From contig NZ_CP080521.1 in the NCBI RefSeq assembly GCF_019468565.1, positions 1,364,001-1,428,000 on the forward strand: DNA of 64,000 nucleotides, in the 5' to 3' direction. Shown piece after piece: positions 25,401-31,642 of this stretch. Source of the stretch: Pseudonocardia sp. DSM 110487. GTDB lineage: Bacteria > Actinomycetota > Actinomycetes > Mycobacteriales > Pseudonocardiaceae. Made by a program: the position numbers and the translations under genes. How positions within the stretch are numbered: position 1 is the stretch's first letter; each line of letters starts with the position of its first letter. Below the pieces are notes generated by a model. That model was given only the letters and a program-made list of their open reading frames with translations, had not been told where the DNA came from and did not search any database.

Positions 25401-26898
25401 CGCGCACGCCTTGACCGATCAGTAGCTGCGCGAGCGCGTTCACCCGCGCATCCAACTCCCGATACGTCAACTCGACACCGACTGCATCGGCGACCACCGC
25501 GACCGCGTCCGGATCGGCCGCGACCCGCGCACGCATCAACCCGTCCAGCGTCGCCGGCGCAACATCACGTACCTCACCGCGGGGCGACGGTGACGCTGGG
25601 CCGTCAGTGTCCGGTGTCAACTCGGCGAGCAACTCGTACAGTGTTCGAGTGGGAGACCCGCTGATCGCGGCATCAAGAAGGCGGCCGAACTTCTCGGCAT
25701 GCTCGAGCCCATCGACCGCGCCAGAACTGGCGGATACCTCCAACCGGAGTCCGGATTCCGGATCCCGATACACCGCGAGGTCGAGTGACCCCACCGGGCC
25801 CGGGCTGATCGTTTCACCGACCGCGACAACGTCGCCCATGCGTCGCATCGGTTCGAAGACCCTGATGTTGATCGTGGGCAGTTGGAGGTATGAGGCTTGA
25901 CCGCCCGGCCACAACCGAGCGATCTGATGATCTTCGACAGAGGTGTGGTGGCGGGAGGTCTTCAGCTGGTCCGCGACGATCTCGAGGATGTCCGTGAGGG
26001 TGTGGTAGGGACTGATCGTGGCGACGACCGGGGTTGCCCTCGAGATCGCACACGGCGTCCTCAGGGATTCACGGCTGTCGCGCAGCATCATGGGCACCCG
26101 GACGGCGATGTAGTCGTGGCCGTCCACGAAGCCGGTGTAGACACCCCACACCGCGATCAGGAGGTCGGCCCAGGAGACCCCTGCCTGCCGTGCGAGCTCT
26201 TGGATCTGCGCGTAGGTCTCACCGCCGACCGGAACGCTATTCGGCCGGTACGAGAACTCGAAAACCTCGGAAAGATCCTCTACGGGGCCGTCTCGTTCAA
26301 CGGCTTCGATGCCGAGCACGGCGTTCCAGTATTCTCGACTGGTATCGAGCTCGGACCCCGGGCTCGTGGCGTCCACGACGTCTTTCAAACTGCCGAACCA
26401 GCGGGCCGGCACCACGCCATCCACCTGCGCCGCCGAGTAGACCTCGGCGACCCGACGGATGAACAGCGAGATGCTGTAACCATCGATCAGCAGGACATTG
26501 GACGTGAGCAGCCACGCCCACGTCCCGGACTTGCGACGGACCAGCGTCGAACACGTCGACGGCGCTGGGGAGTTCAGCGGCATCTCCACGAGTTGCTGCC
26601 GTGCCATCGCCCGCACCTGGTCGTCGTCGTGGCCGGCATCCACGACCTTCGTGTCGAGACTCTTCGACGTGTCGACCCACTGAAAAGGGACACCATCATC
26701 GTCTTCGAAACACACACGCAACGCGTCCGTCTCCGCGAAGACCGTGCCGACAGCAGCCGCGAACCCGGCCACGTCGATCGGGCCATCCAGCCAGATCAAC
26801 TGACCAGCACCGAACACGGACGACCCCGGAGCCAGACCCAGGGCCGCCCAATTGCCACGCTGGCTCGCAGTCAACTCCACACGATCAACACTCGTCAC
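19405..26898 (-). CDS. Non-ribosomal peptide synthetase 1 (C-A-PCP-C-A-PCP-E-like), siderophore assembly
   Basis: 2497 residues from GTG 26898, the start aligned with NRPS 2. Domains: EntF-like condensation (5-430) in which the HHxxxDG motif reads SNVLLIDG (133-140), so the catalytic histidines are missing; adenylation A1 (450-960); carrier PCP1 (Ser1003 in GGHSL); condensation (1060-1500) with HHHAVDE; A2 (1525-2035), almost identical to A1; PCP2 (Ser2084 in GGDSI, the form usual before an epimerase); and a terminal epimerisation-like domain (2135-2497) with HAAVADR instead of HHxxxDG. Both A domains give the by-eye code V-D-T-L-I-S-F-G-D-K. This resembles beta-alanine codes and fits the panD gene in the same operon. 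There is no thioesterase, so the chain must be handed to another protein. Confidence 0.93.
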   Translation of the reverse strand: MTSVDRVELTASQRGNWAALGLAPGSSVFGAGQLIWLDGPIDVAGFAAAVGTVFAETDALRVCFEDDDGVPFQWVDTSKSLDTKVVDAGHDDDQVRAMARQQLVEMPLNSPAPSTCSTLVRRKSGTWAWLLTSNVLLIDGYSISLFIRRVAEVYSAAQVDGVVPARWFGSLKDVVDATSPGSELDTSREYWNAVLGIEAVERDGPVEDLSEVFEFSYRPNSVPVGGETYAQIQELARQAGVSWADLLIAVWGVYTGFVDGHDYIAVRVPMMLRDSRESLRTPCAISRATPVVATISPYHTLTDILEIVADQLKTSRHHTSVEDHQIARLWPGGQASYLQLPTINIRVFEPMRRMGDVVAVGETISPGPVGSLDLAVYRDPESGLRLEVSASSGAVDGLEHAEKFGRLLDAAISGSPTRTLYELLAELTPDTDGPASPSPRGEVRDVAPATLDGLMRARVAADPDAVAVVADAVGVELTYRELDARVNALAQLLIGQGVRVGDRVAVALPRSVDLVVALAGVIRAGAAYVPIDPGYPAERVGHIIEDAAPRVVITDQQTADLFGRVLSEYPARVLRLDNHDVRQRLTADEEAAPVLARPLNELDTAVVIFTSGTTGRPKGVAVPHRALVNRLAWGEPTLAYSPDSVALSKSGVGFVDAVTELFGPLTAGAKVVLLPDEDARDPAALLQTVHRHRVTHLLSVPSFTDVIARHDDAVRSLTSLHHWISSGETLGSGTLNASRHAAPQALLLNFYGSTEITGDGTAAIIAETDPPHIGGPVPNTSARVLDSWLRPVPVGVAGELYVGGAQLADGYMARADLTADRFIADPFSSDGARLYRTGDLARWNSRGQLEYLGRTDDQVKIRGFRIELDEIRAALELHPAVHGAAVIASDHPAGGKFLAAYVTAPADDATLFDSLREHVARRVPEYMVPAVFVRLDAFPVTANGKLDRRALPEPDLVLGTTGGRPPETPTETALAAIFRDVLRLGGDTELSVDDDFFHLGGHSLLATRVLARANAQLGSRLNLRGVFDHPTIGALARIIDESADTAQTSALRIGNLPRPAVLPVSYGQQALWLIDRLGGPSSRYVVPVVLHLRGELNAEALGTAVRDVVVRHEALRTLLVEEEGTLNQVIIPASEAAGRLVLLVEDLTGVDSAGVDARIGEVVQAGFDLASDLPISVALLRTGDCEWEFVVTVHHHAVDEWSFPSLLGDLSAAYQARVADEEPRWVPLPAQYADYALWQHRVLGDVNDPHSQLTGHLAYWREQLADVPEESTITLDRVRPVVPTHRGEDLRFTVDPRVMDGLRQIADEHGVSMFMIVQAATALTVSTLGAGDDVVIGSPVGGRTEDGLENLVGYFVNTLPIRHQFHAVDSISDVLQNTKRTVLEGFEHQNAPFGDIARALSTERSTGRNPLFQIMLTHRHRVDSQRSALFGGLVAGSTSPSIASVKTDIDLYVLDAPDEISGYLTYATDILDRDTAERFMHTLQTTLAAIAESPDRRVGDLELLPAADRQQTTAWSRGEVRDVAPATLDGLMRARVAADPDAVAVVADAVGVELTYRELDARVNALAQLLIGQGVRVGDRVAVALPRSVDLVVALAGVIRAGAAYVPIDPEYPTERVRNIIEDAAPRVAIADQHTADLFGPVLSEHPTRVLRLDNHDVQQRLTAGEEVAPVLARPLNELDTAVVIFTSGTTGRPKGVAVPHRALVSRLAWGEPTLEYSSDSVALSKSGVGFVDAVTELFGPLTAGAKVVLLPDDDARDPASLLATVHRHRVTHLLSVPSFTDVIARHDDAVRSLASLHYWISSGETLSSATLNASRHAAPQALLLNFYGSTEITGDGTATMIADTDPPHIGRPVPNTSARVLDSWLRPVPVGVAGELYVGGLQLADGYMARADLTAGQFVADPFSSDGARLYRTGDLARWNSRRQLEYLGRTDDQVKIRGFRIELDEIRAALELHPAVSGAAVIASDHPAGGKYLTAYVTATAEAPAEEAALLDTLREHITQHVPNYMIPTVFTRLDAFPVTANGKLDRRALPEPDLAPGTTGGRAPDTPTETALAAIFRDVLHLGHETELNVDDDFFRLGGDSILAARLVALTRKQNLHFTLRDVFERRTINGLTAMVVPAPGTPPAEPALIPNPTMLELLRISGGGINAYVLTECVTFPSRLTGASVVSAFESLVADTDALRLSVDTSNRRLWFTHLLPPETVRPETLELTSRGDVSVDALRAAAFDLVDISAGRPVGLAYTRTPERTVSVLAVHAAVADRASVHRLAELLEQSMSGVVDAPRPGALVRSLEAIDLEGERVATDRLDQWNDLCARSQTIDASAFSRGAISILRWDRTLTDGIVRCAIRNALRSSGVTRLFGDVLDEEVSLTPVNELTEVGPFTATAPVALDKDELGATSEFALLRYHNKIGRRALRRAPFPAVLVTRAYAPDYGSAGPEGNEQLYQGIIRYRIGPDAVTVTLLGFADHVDAKLRKATAAEFLAASEGDETSDAKL
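20689..22347 (-). repeat. Adenylation-domain direct repeat, copy 2 of NRPS 1
   Basis: This segment (NRPS 1 residues about 1518-2070) repeats the A-domain segment at 23923-25578 with long runs of identical DNA and almost identical protein from GEVRDVAPATLDGLMRARVA to the PCP. It indicates recent duplication or gene conversion between modules. Confidence 0.85.
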
Positions 26899-26921
26899 GG
26901 AGATGCAACCCCAAACTCTCG
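23683..26921 (-). repeat. Inverted duplication, left arm (C-A-PCP module plus leader)
   Basis: The first module of NRPS 1, including 23 bp before its start codon (CGAGAGTTTGGGGTTGCATC then TCC), is nearly the same as 37091-40329 in NRPS 2 but in opposite orientation. The arms are about 3.2 kb and enclose about 10.2 kb. Similarity stops after LPVSYGQQALWL, at the beginning of the second condensation domain. Confidence 0.88.
23923..25578 (-). repeat. Adenylation-domain direct repeat, copy 1 of NRPS 1
   Basis: NRPS 1 residues about 441-992. It is the counterpart of 20689-22347 in the same gene and of 38434-40098 in NRPS 2, so three close copies of one adenylation domain exist in the cluster. 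Confidence 0.85.
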
Positions 26922-27021
26922 AAATCACGTCAAGCCTTTGCCCTGCAGGACGCTGTCATGGACCGGATTGGGTGGATGATCGGCTTCCGACCGTGGTCGT
27001 GCTCGTGTCCGCGACAGCGGC

Positions 27022-28470
27022 TCAGGCGAGCGAGCCCGCGCGTCGCCCGATCACCATTCCCGCGGTCAGGCCGGAACCCGTAGGGTAGTTTCCGCTGAAG
27101 AGGCCCCCGAGCGTTTCACCGCACGCGAAGAGTCCCGGGATCGGCGCACTCGACTGATCAAGCACTCGGCCGTCAACGTCACCGCGAAGGCCGCCAAAGG
27201 TGAAACTGATTCCACAGGTCACCGGATACGCGTAGTACGGCGGCGTCTCGACCGCCGATGCCCAATTGCTCTTGACGGGCACCACCGACGCACTGCGGCC
27301 GTCCTTGATCGTCGGATCGAGCGGCTGGCTGGTGTTGATCGATGAGTTGAATTCGCGAACCGTCTGCACGAATCCGTCGACGTCGATGCCCACGGCCGCG
27401 GCAAGCTCTTCGACGCTGTCGGCGACGGTCGGGATGATCCCGGGCATCTCGTACTCGTACGCCGTCAGCATCGAGCGCGACTTCGCATCGAACACCTGAA
27501 ACGCCATCGAACCCGGCTGTTCGAGGATCGGCTTGCCGTACTTTGCGTACGTATAGTTGCGAAAGTCGGCACCTTCGTCGAGAAAACGTTGACCCCGGCG
27601 GTTGACAACGATGCCGAGCGGATAGCCGTACCGGCTGAGTCGGTTCGTCAAGGCACGATTGCTTTCGTTCTCAGGAAATGAAGCGTCCCACGGAACACTA
27701 TGGCAAGTCGACCAGTCGCCTCCACGATCTGCACCTATCTCCAGAGCCGCGCGGATCAGGTCGCCGGTGTTGTACGGCGTGCCACGCACCTTCGCGTGCT
27801 GCCACCCGTCTCCCAAGTAGCGCTGCCGCCATTGCGCATTTGCCTCGAAACCGCCACTGGCGATCACCACCGACTCAGCTGGAAGCTCCTGATCACCTAT
27901 CCGAACGCCAACGACCGAACCGCCATCAGTCATGAGTCCTGTGACCGAGGAGCTGTAGTACACCTCGACTCCGAGTCGTGATGCGACCCGCTCGTGGTCC
28001 GACATCAGCCCAGGACCACCGTCGACGTTGCACACATGCGATCCACCCCAGAACACGAAGGCCCCATCGGGACGCTCGTGAGCTTGCCGCTCGTACATCA
28101 GCTGGAATCGCAGCCCCAATTCATGTAGCCAGCGGACCGCGTCACGCGAGCCTTCGACGACAGCCTCAGCGAGTTCCTTGTCGCCCCGCCCCTGGGTGAC
28201 CCGCTCCAGATCGGCCAGGAACTCTGCTGCCGAGTACGGCGGCACCTCAGTACGCGCGTGGCGCTCATCAGGTTCGAGGACGTCGAGCAGGTCGTCGAGC
28301 CCGTCGTGCACCATCCGGGTCGAACCTATCGTGTAGTAGCTGTTCCCACCGGCATGCGCCCGCGGCGCCTTCTCCAGCAGCACCACGCGTCGCCCACGTT
28401 CGGCCGCGGCGTGAGCTGCGCAGTAGCCGGCGTTCCCCCCGCCCACCACAACAACATCCGCGTTGCGCAT
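27022..28470 (-). CDS. FAD-dependent oxidoreductase, fumarate reductase/tricarballylate dehydrogenase-like
   Basis: About 482 residues; ATG 28470 is preceded by GAGGTGGGT, and GTG 28476 is possible. The N-terminal FAD-binding Rossmann motif is DVVVVGGGNAGYCAA, followed by the flavin-adenine GG region HAGGNSYY. A capping domain occupies the middle, and the C-terminal part has ITFTFGG-like SFTFGGLRGDVDGRVLD and the second FAD motif GLFACGETLGGLFSGNYPTGSGL. This is the FAD_binding_2 family (fumarate reductase, TcuA, 3-ketosteroid dehydrogenase, aspartate oxidase-like). It lies between panD and NRPS 1 in the same direction, so oxidation or reduction of a siderophore precursor or of the finished chain is likely. 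The substrate is unknown. Confidence 0.82.
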   Translation of the reverse strand: MRNADVVVVGGGNAGYCAAHAAAERGRRVVLLEKAPRAHAGGNSYYTIGSTRMVHDGLDDLLDVLEPDERHARTEVPPYSAAEFLADLERVTQGRGDKELAEAVVEGSRDAVRWLHELGLRFQLMYERQAHERPDGAFVFWGGSHVCNVDGGPGLMSDHERVASRLGVEVYYSSSVTGLMTDGGSVVGVRIGDQELPAESVVIASGGFEANAQWRQRYLGDGWQHAKVRGTPYNTGDLIRAALEIGADRGGDWSTCHSVPWDASFPENESNRALTNRLSRYGYPLGIVVNRRGQRFLDEGADFRNYTYAKYGKPILEQPGSMAFQVFDAKSRSMLTAYEYEMPGIIPTVADSVEELAAAVGIDVDGFVQTVREFNSSINTSQPLDPTIKDGRSASVVPVKSNWASAVETPPYYAYPVTCGISFTFGGLRGDVDGRVLDQSSAPIPGLFACGETLGGLFSGNYPTGSGLTAGMVIGRRAGSLA

Positions 28471-28491
28471 ACCCACCTCGCCGTCGAAGGC

Positions 28492-28905
28492 TCACACCGA
28501 GCGTGCAGAAACCTGATCGCCCGCCCCTGGGACCGGCTCGGCGAGATCGTTACCCAAGGCGACGATGCGGTTGGCGGCATCGACGTGCACGACCTTGGGT
28601 TCGTAACCCTCCAGTTCGGAATCCTCGGCCAGCAAGAAGGACATGATTATCACCATGTCACCGGGGTGTATCAAGTGCGCCGCCGCGCCGTTGATGCAGA
28701 TGCCTCCATCCCCAGCGGGCCCGTTTATGATGTACGTCTCGAGACGGGCACCGTTGGTGATGTCGACAACCTGCACCTTCTCGCCCTCAACCAGACCCGC
28801 GGCCCGCGCGAGGTCTTCATCCAGTGTCAGCGAACCCACGTAATGCAGGTCGGCCTGGGTGACGGTGGCTCGGTGAATTTTTCCGCCGAGGACTTCGCGA
28901 AGCAT
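28492..28905 (-). CDS. panD: Aspartate 1-decarboxylase (beta-alanine synthesis)
   Basis: 137 residues from ATG 28905, preceded by AGAGGAGC. This is a full PanD: MLREVLGGKIHRATVTQADL, the self-cleavage site Gly24-Ser25 (YVGSLTLD) that generates the pyruvoyl cofactor, and the conserved YIINGPAGDGGICINGAAAHL. It converts L-aspartate to beta-alanine in the cytoplasm. Housekeeping panD normally sits with panB or panC; here it lies between mbtH and NRPS 1 in the iron-controlled unit. The simplest reading is that it supplies beta-alanine to the adenylation domains, and the V-D...I-S...D-K codes agree. Supply for pantothenate is the alternative. Confidence 0.95.
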   Translation of the reverse strand: MLREVLGGKIHRATVTQADLHYVGSLTLDEDLARAAGLVEGEKVQVVDITNGARLETYIINGPAGDGGICINGAAAHLIHPGDMVIIMSFLLAEDSELEGYEPKVVHVDAANRIVALGNDLAEPVPGAGDQVSARSV

Positions 28906-28946
28906 GTCTAGCTCCTCTGTGAATTGTGCGGGACGGTTCTGCGGAG

Positions 28947-29204
28947 TCAGTCGACTACGTGCGGGGTGCCCTGCCGTGCCTCGTACTTGGAAATGTGATC
29001 GCGCAACGACTTCGGGCGGATGTCGGTCCAGTGCTCGCCGATCCAATCGAGTACTTCCTGGCGCGGCCTGCCGTCGGGCTCGCCGTACACGATGCTCCAA
29101 CCTTCTGGGACCGGCTTGAACGTCGGCCACAACGAGTGCTGCTCCTCGTGGTTGATCAGCGCGTAGAAGGAACCGTTGTCGTCGTCGAACGGGTTCTGGG
29201 CCAT
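28947..29204 (-). CDS. mbtH: MbtH-like adenylation-domain partner
   Basis: 85 residues from ATG 29204 (CGAGGAGC upstream). It contains the MbtH signature NPFDDDNGSFYALINHEEQH, SLWP and VPEGWSIVYG, with DWIGEHWTDIRP. MbtH proteins bind NRPS adenylation domains and are needed for their folding or activity, so it most probably serves NRPS 1 and NRPS 2. It is the first gene of the leftward unit mbtH-panD-flavoprotein-NRPS 1. Confidence 0.95.
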   Translation of the reverse strand: MAQNPFDDDNGSFYALINHEEQHSLWPTFKPVPEGWSIVYGEPDGRPRQEVLDWIGEHWTDIRPKSLRDHISKYEARQGTPHVVD

Positions 29205-29379
29205 GAGTTGTGCTCCTCGGTAGTCGAACGCAGGATGTCGGCGGCGCGTATCGCTTTGTTGGACAGCAGGGATGAGGTCCCGCGCCAATGCTGGAGCCTG
29301 CCATCGAGGAAGATCCGTTCGGAAATGGCGGGGCGAAACCCGGTGGCGAAGGCGGCAGTGTCGGCCTCGAGCGCGCTCA

Positions 29380-29534
29380 CCGCCCGTCGTCGCCTGGCGT
29401 GGACCTACGAACGCCACCCCGCGACCTCCGAAGCCGTGATTCAGCGAGTCGCGATCAACGCCATCACCCGACGCCTCGCCGGCGGGCGGGACACCATCCG
29501 CCGGCTGAAGCGCACCTTCACAACGGCAGGTTGA
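29380..29534 (+). pseudogene. Remnant of an IS5-family-like transposase C-terminus
   Basis: The plus-strand frame encodes RLAWTYERHPATSEAVIQ followed by RVAINAITRRLAGG, which resembles the end of IS5-group transposases (YEx-x-PETSEAxI..AMI..xxRRLA). No start, no catalytic DDE core and no terminal repeats are visible, so only a fragment remains. It lies between the mbtH start and the iron box at 29584. Confidence 0.5.
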
Positions 29535-29583
29535 TCTTCTCGAACACGCGCTCCCATAGTGGCCCGACGATAGCATCACCAAC

Positions 29584-29602
29584 TTAGGTAAGCCTAGCCT
29601 GC
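29584..29602 (-). promoter_or_regulatory. Candidate iron box (DtxR/IdeR/DmdR type) before mbtH
   Basis: TTAGGTAAGCCTAGCCTGC matches 14 of 19 positions of the IdeR consensus TTAGGTTAGGCTAACCTAA. It is 380 bp upstream of mbtH with a transposase remnant in between, so it may drive a long leader or regulate a promoter disrupted by the insertion. Confidence 0.6.
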
Positions 29603-29689
29603 AGCGTTGACCGCCCCCCGCCCTGATCGGTGCGGCGAGACGCCGAGGTGCCGTCCGAACAGGGGAAACGTGAACTTGTCGAAGGTTCC

Positions 29690-29850
29690 GCGCCGACGGT
29701 GGCGAGGCGATTGCCGACATCGACGTGCTGTGCCGCCAGACCGGGTACTCGGTGTGGCCGCCTCGCCCCGGCGGTGTGGCGGACGCTGGCGGAGGTCGCC
29801 GGTGGAAGGTTGAAGAAGATCGCCGCCCCGCGGGTTCGGGTCCGTCGCCT
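29690..29850 (+). pseudogene. Remnant of an IS1380-like transposase
   Basis: Two plus-strand frames contain pieces of an IS1380-type transposase: GEAIADIDVL in one frame (from 29701) and AVWRTLAEVAGGRLKKIAA in another. The frame change between them and the lack of a start show that this is a decayed fragment. The rest of 29603-29925 shows nothing else. Confidence 0.45.
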
Positions 29851-29925
29851 CGGCGACGACCGGGTGGAGCGTGAAGTGTGGGGGCCGCGCGCCGCGCGAT
29901 CGGCTGCTGACGAGGGAGACGTGGG

Positions 29926-31488
29926 TCAGGCTTTCCCGGTCTCGCGTTCCTGATATTCGCGTGGCGAGATGCCGTGGAAGCGGGAGAAGGCGGCGGTGAA
30001 GGTCGGGAGGTGGCGGTAGCCGACGCGGAGGGCGACAGCACCGGGCTTCGTGCCGCCGGCCAGCAGGTCGCGGGCGATGCGCATGCGGGCCGCGTAACGC
30101 CAGCGGGTGAAGGTCATGCCGGTCTCGCTGCGAAAGGCCCGGTGGACCTCGGCGGGGACGTCGAACGCCGCCGATTCGCCTGATGCGTCGATGCGACGCA
30201 GGTAGTCCATCGCCGCCGCACGCGCACGCGGATCGATGGGCATCGGCACCGACAAGGCCCGCTGTGCGGCCACCTGTTCGGTGAACAGATCGACGATATG
30301 GCCCGGATCGTAGTCGTCCGGACGGAGGATGGAACGGGCGCTGATGGAGCAGTACATCAGATAGTCGTCCCAGGCCGGGGCGAACTGAACCTGTAGCGGC
30401 TCGGTCAGGCGCAGGTCGCCGGTGCCGGCGTTTCCGAGTGGCAGGGAGATGGAGTTCTCACGGATGCCGGTGGTGTGCTCCACGTCGGCCGGTATCCAGG
30501 TCGCGACGCCGCGCTGCCGTTCGAATCGGTGATCGCCGATATCGAGGTATCCGCTGCCGCGATACATCCAGCTGAGCACATGACTGTTGTTGGTGTGTGG
30601 GGGCGTGCGGGCAGCAGGCAGCAGGTCTGGCACCGTGGCGGAAGCGCCGTTGACGAGATCATCGGTCTGACGTGCCACGGTGGCGAATTCGGTCAGGTCA
30701 GCGGTTGCGGAGCCGGCGGAGAGCTTCCGGCTGAACTCGTGGGGAGTCGGTCCGAACTGCTGTTTGAACGCGCGAGTGAGGCCGTTGCGGCTGGCGAACC
30801 CTACTCGTGCAGCCACCTGGTCGACGTCATACCCCGACGCCAGGAGCTCCACCGCTGCGCTCAGTCGGCAGCGCAGCCGCCACTGCTCGAAGGTGAGCCC
30901 GCTGTCGGCGAGGAAGCCACGGCGCAGGGTCCGCGGGCTGGAGAGCACCCGTGCGGCCCACTCCGCGACGGTGAGATCGAGCGCTGGATCGCGAACCAGC
31001 TCCTCGGCCACGGCCCTAGCACCACGTGTTCTCGGCATCGTCGGCAGATCGAGCAGCGCCGAAGGCGCGGTGTTCCCGCTTCGCGCAGATGCGGACGGGC
31101 GCGAGCGGGAACGACGAAGGAGGTCGGTGATCCCGTCGTGGGAGTATCCGCGACCGCTGAACGGAGTGATCTGGAGGTTGAACTGCTGGATCAGCCAGTC
31201 CTGCCAGCTATCGGGAACCTCGAATCGCGTCGGTTCCGGCAACGACCCGGCACCGGGATGGGGCCACAGCGGGAAAGCGACGGTGCCCGGCTCGGTCGTG
31301 ATCGCACGGTGGCTCCACCCGTCCGCGGGAATCCAGGCACCCTCTCCGGCGGTGAGGTGGAACGCCACAGCGTCGTCGATGCGCACGTGCGCCGTGCCGG
31401 TGCGGACCCAGATCAGCAGCGGACGGCGGGGATGTCCGGTCGAATCCGACCGCGCTCCCGGAACCGGCGGCGGGCCGCTCGTGCTCAT
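29926..31488 (-). CDS. Tandem AraC-family regulator (two cupin-HTH units in one protein)
   Basis: About 520 residues (ATG 31488 by alignment with the paralogue at 56300; GTG 31512 is the alternative). The protein contains two AraC units in series: cupin-like sensor 1 (LLIWVRTGTAHVRIDD, WIPADGWSHRAI), HTH 1 (LTVAEWAARVLSSPRTLRRG to GFASRNGLTRAFKQQFGPTP), then cupin-like 2 (HVLSWMYRGSGYLDIGDHRF, WIPADVEH) and HTH 2 (RMRIARDLLAGG to PTFTAAFSRFHGISPREYQ). It is divergent from the siderophore-interacting gene, with an iron box between. It is probably the pathway-specific activator sensing the siderophore, like other siderophore AraC regulators. Confidence 0.88.
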   Translation of the reverse strand: MSTSGPPPVPGARSDSTGHPRRPLLIWVRTGTAHVRIDDAVAFHLTAGEGAWIPADGWSHRAITTEPGTVAFPLWPHPGAGSLPEPTRFEVPDSWQDWLIQQFNLQITPFSGRGYSHDGITDLLRRSRSRPSASARSGNTAPSALLDLPTMPRTRGARAVAEELVRDPALDLTVAEWAARVLSSPRTLRRGFLADSGLTFEQWRLRCRLSAAVELLASGYDVDQVAARVGFASRNGLTRAFKQQFGPTPHEFSRKLSAGSATADLTEFATVARQTDDLVNGASATVPDLLPAARTPPHTNNSHVLSWMYRGSGYLDIGDHRFERQRGVATWIPADVEHTTGIRENSISLPLGNAGTGDLRLTEPLQVQFAPAWDDYLMYCSISARSILRPDDYDPGHIVDLFTEQVAAQRALSVPMPIDPRARAAAMDYLRRIDASGESAAFDVPAEVHRAFRSETGMTFTRWRYAARMRIARDLLAGGTKPGAVALRVGYRHLPTFTAAFSRFHGISPREYQERETGKA

Positions 31489-31550
31489 GGGGGTCGGGAA
31501 GGAGCCCGTCACATCCTAACCGTACGGCAGTCTGCGCACACCATTGAAGG

Positions 31551-31569
31551 TGAGGGTTGCCTAGCCTCA
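31551..31569 (+). promoter_or_regulatory. Candidate iron box between AraC regulator and uptake/NRPS 2 genes
   Basis: TGAGGGTTGCCTAGCCTCA is a partial inverted repeat (TGAGG...CCTCA) and matches 13 of 19 bases of the IdeR consensus. It lies 74 bp before the SIP gene and 63 bp before the AraC gene, and could control both directions. Confidence 0.6.
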
Positions 31570-31642
31570 GCGGTGGCCCTCCTGCCGAGGGTGGCGGGCG
31601 GCCTGGCCACCCTCGAAGCGATCGGAAGGGGCCGCTCTCACC

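Noticed and set aside
28926..29534. 202-codon plus-strand gene over mbtH
   Set aside because: Most of it is antisense to mbtH; only its last 50 codons resemble a transposase, annotated as a remnant.
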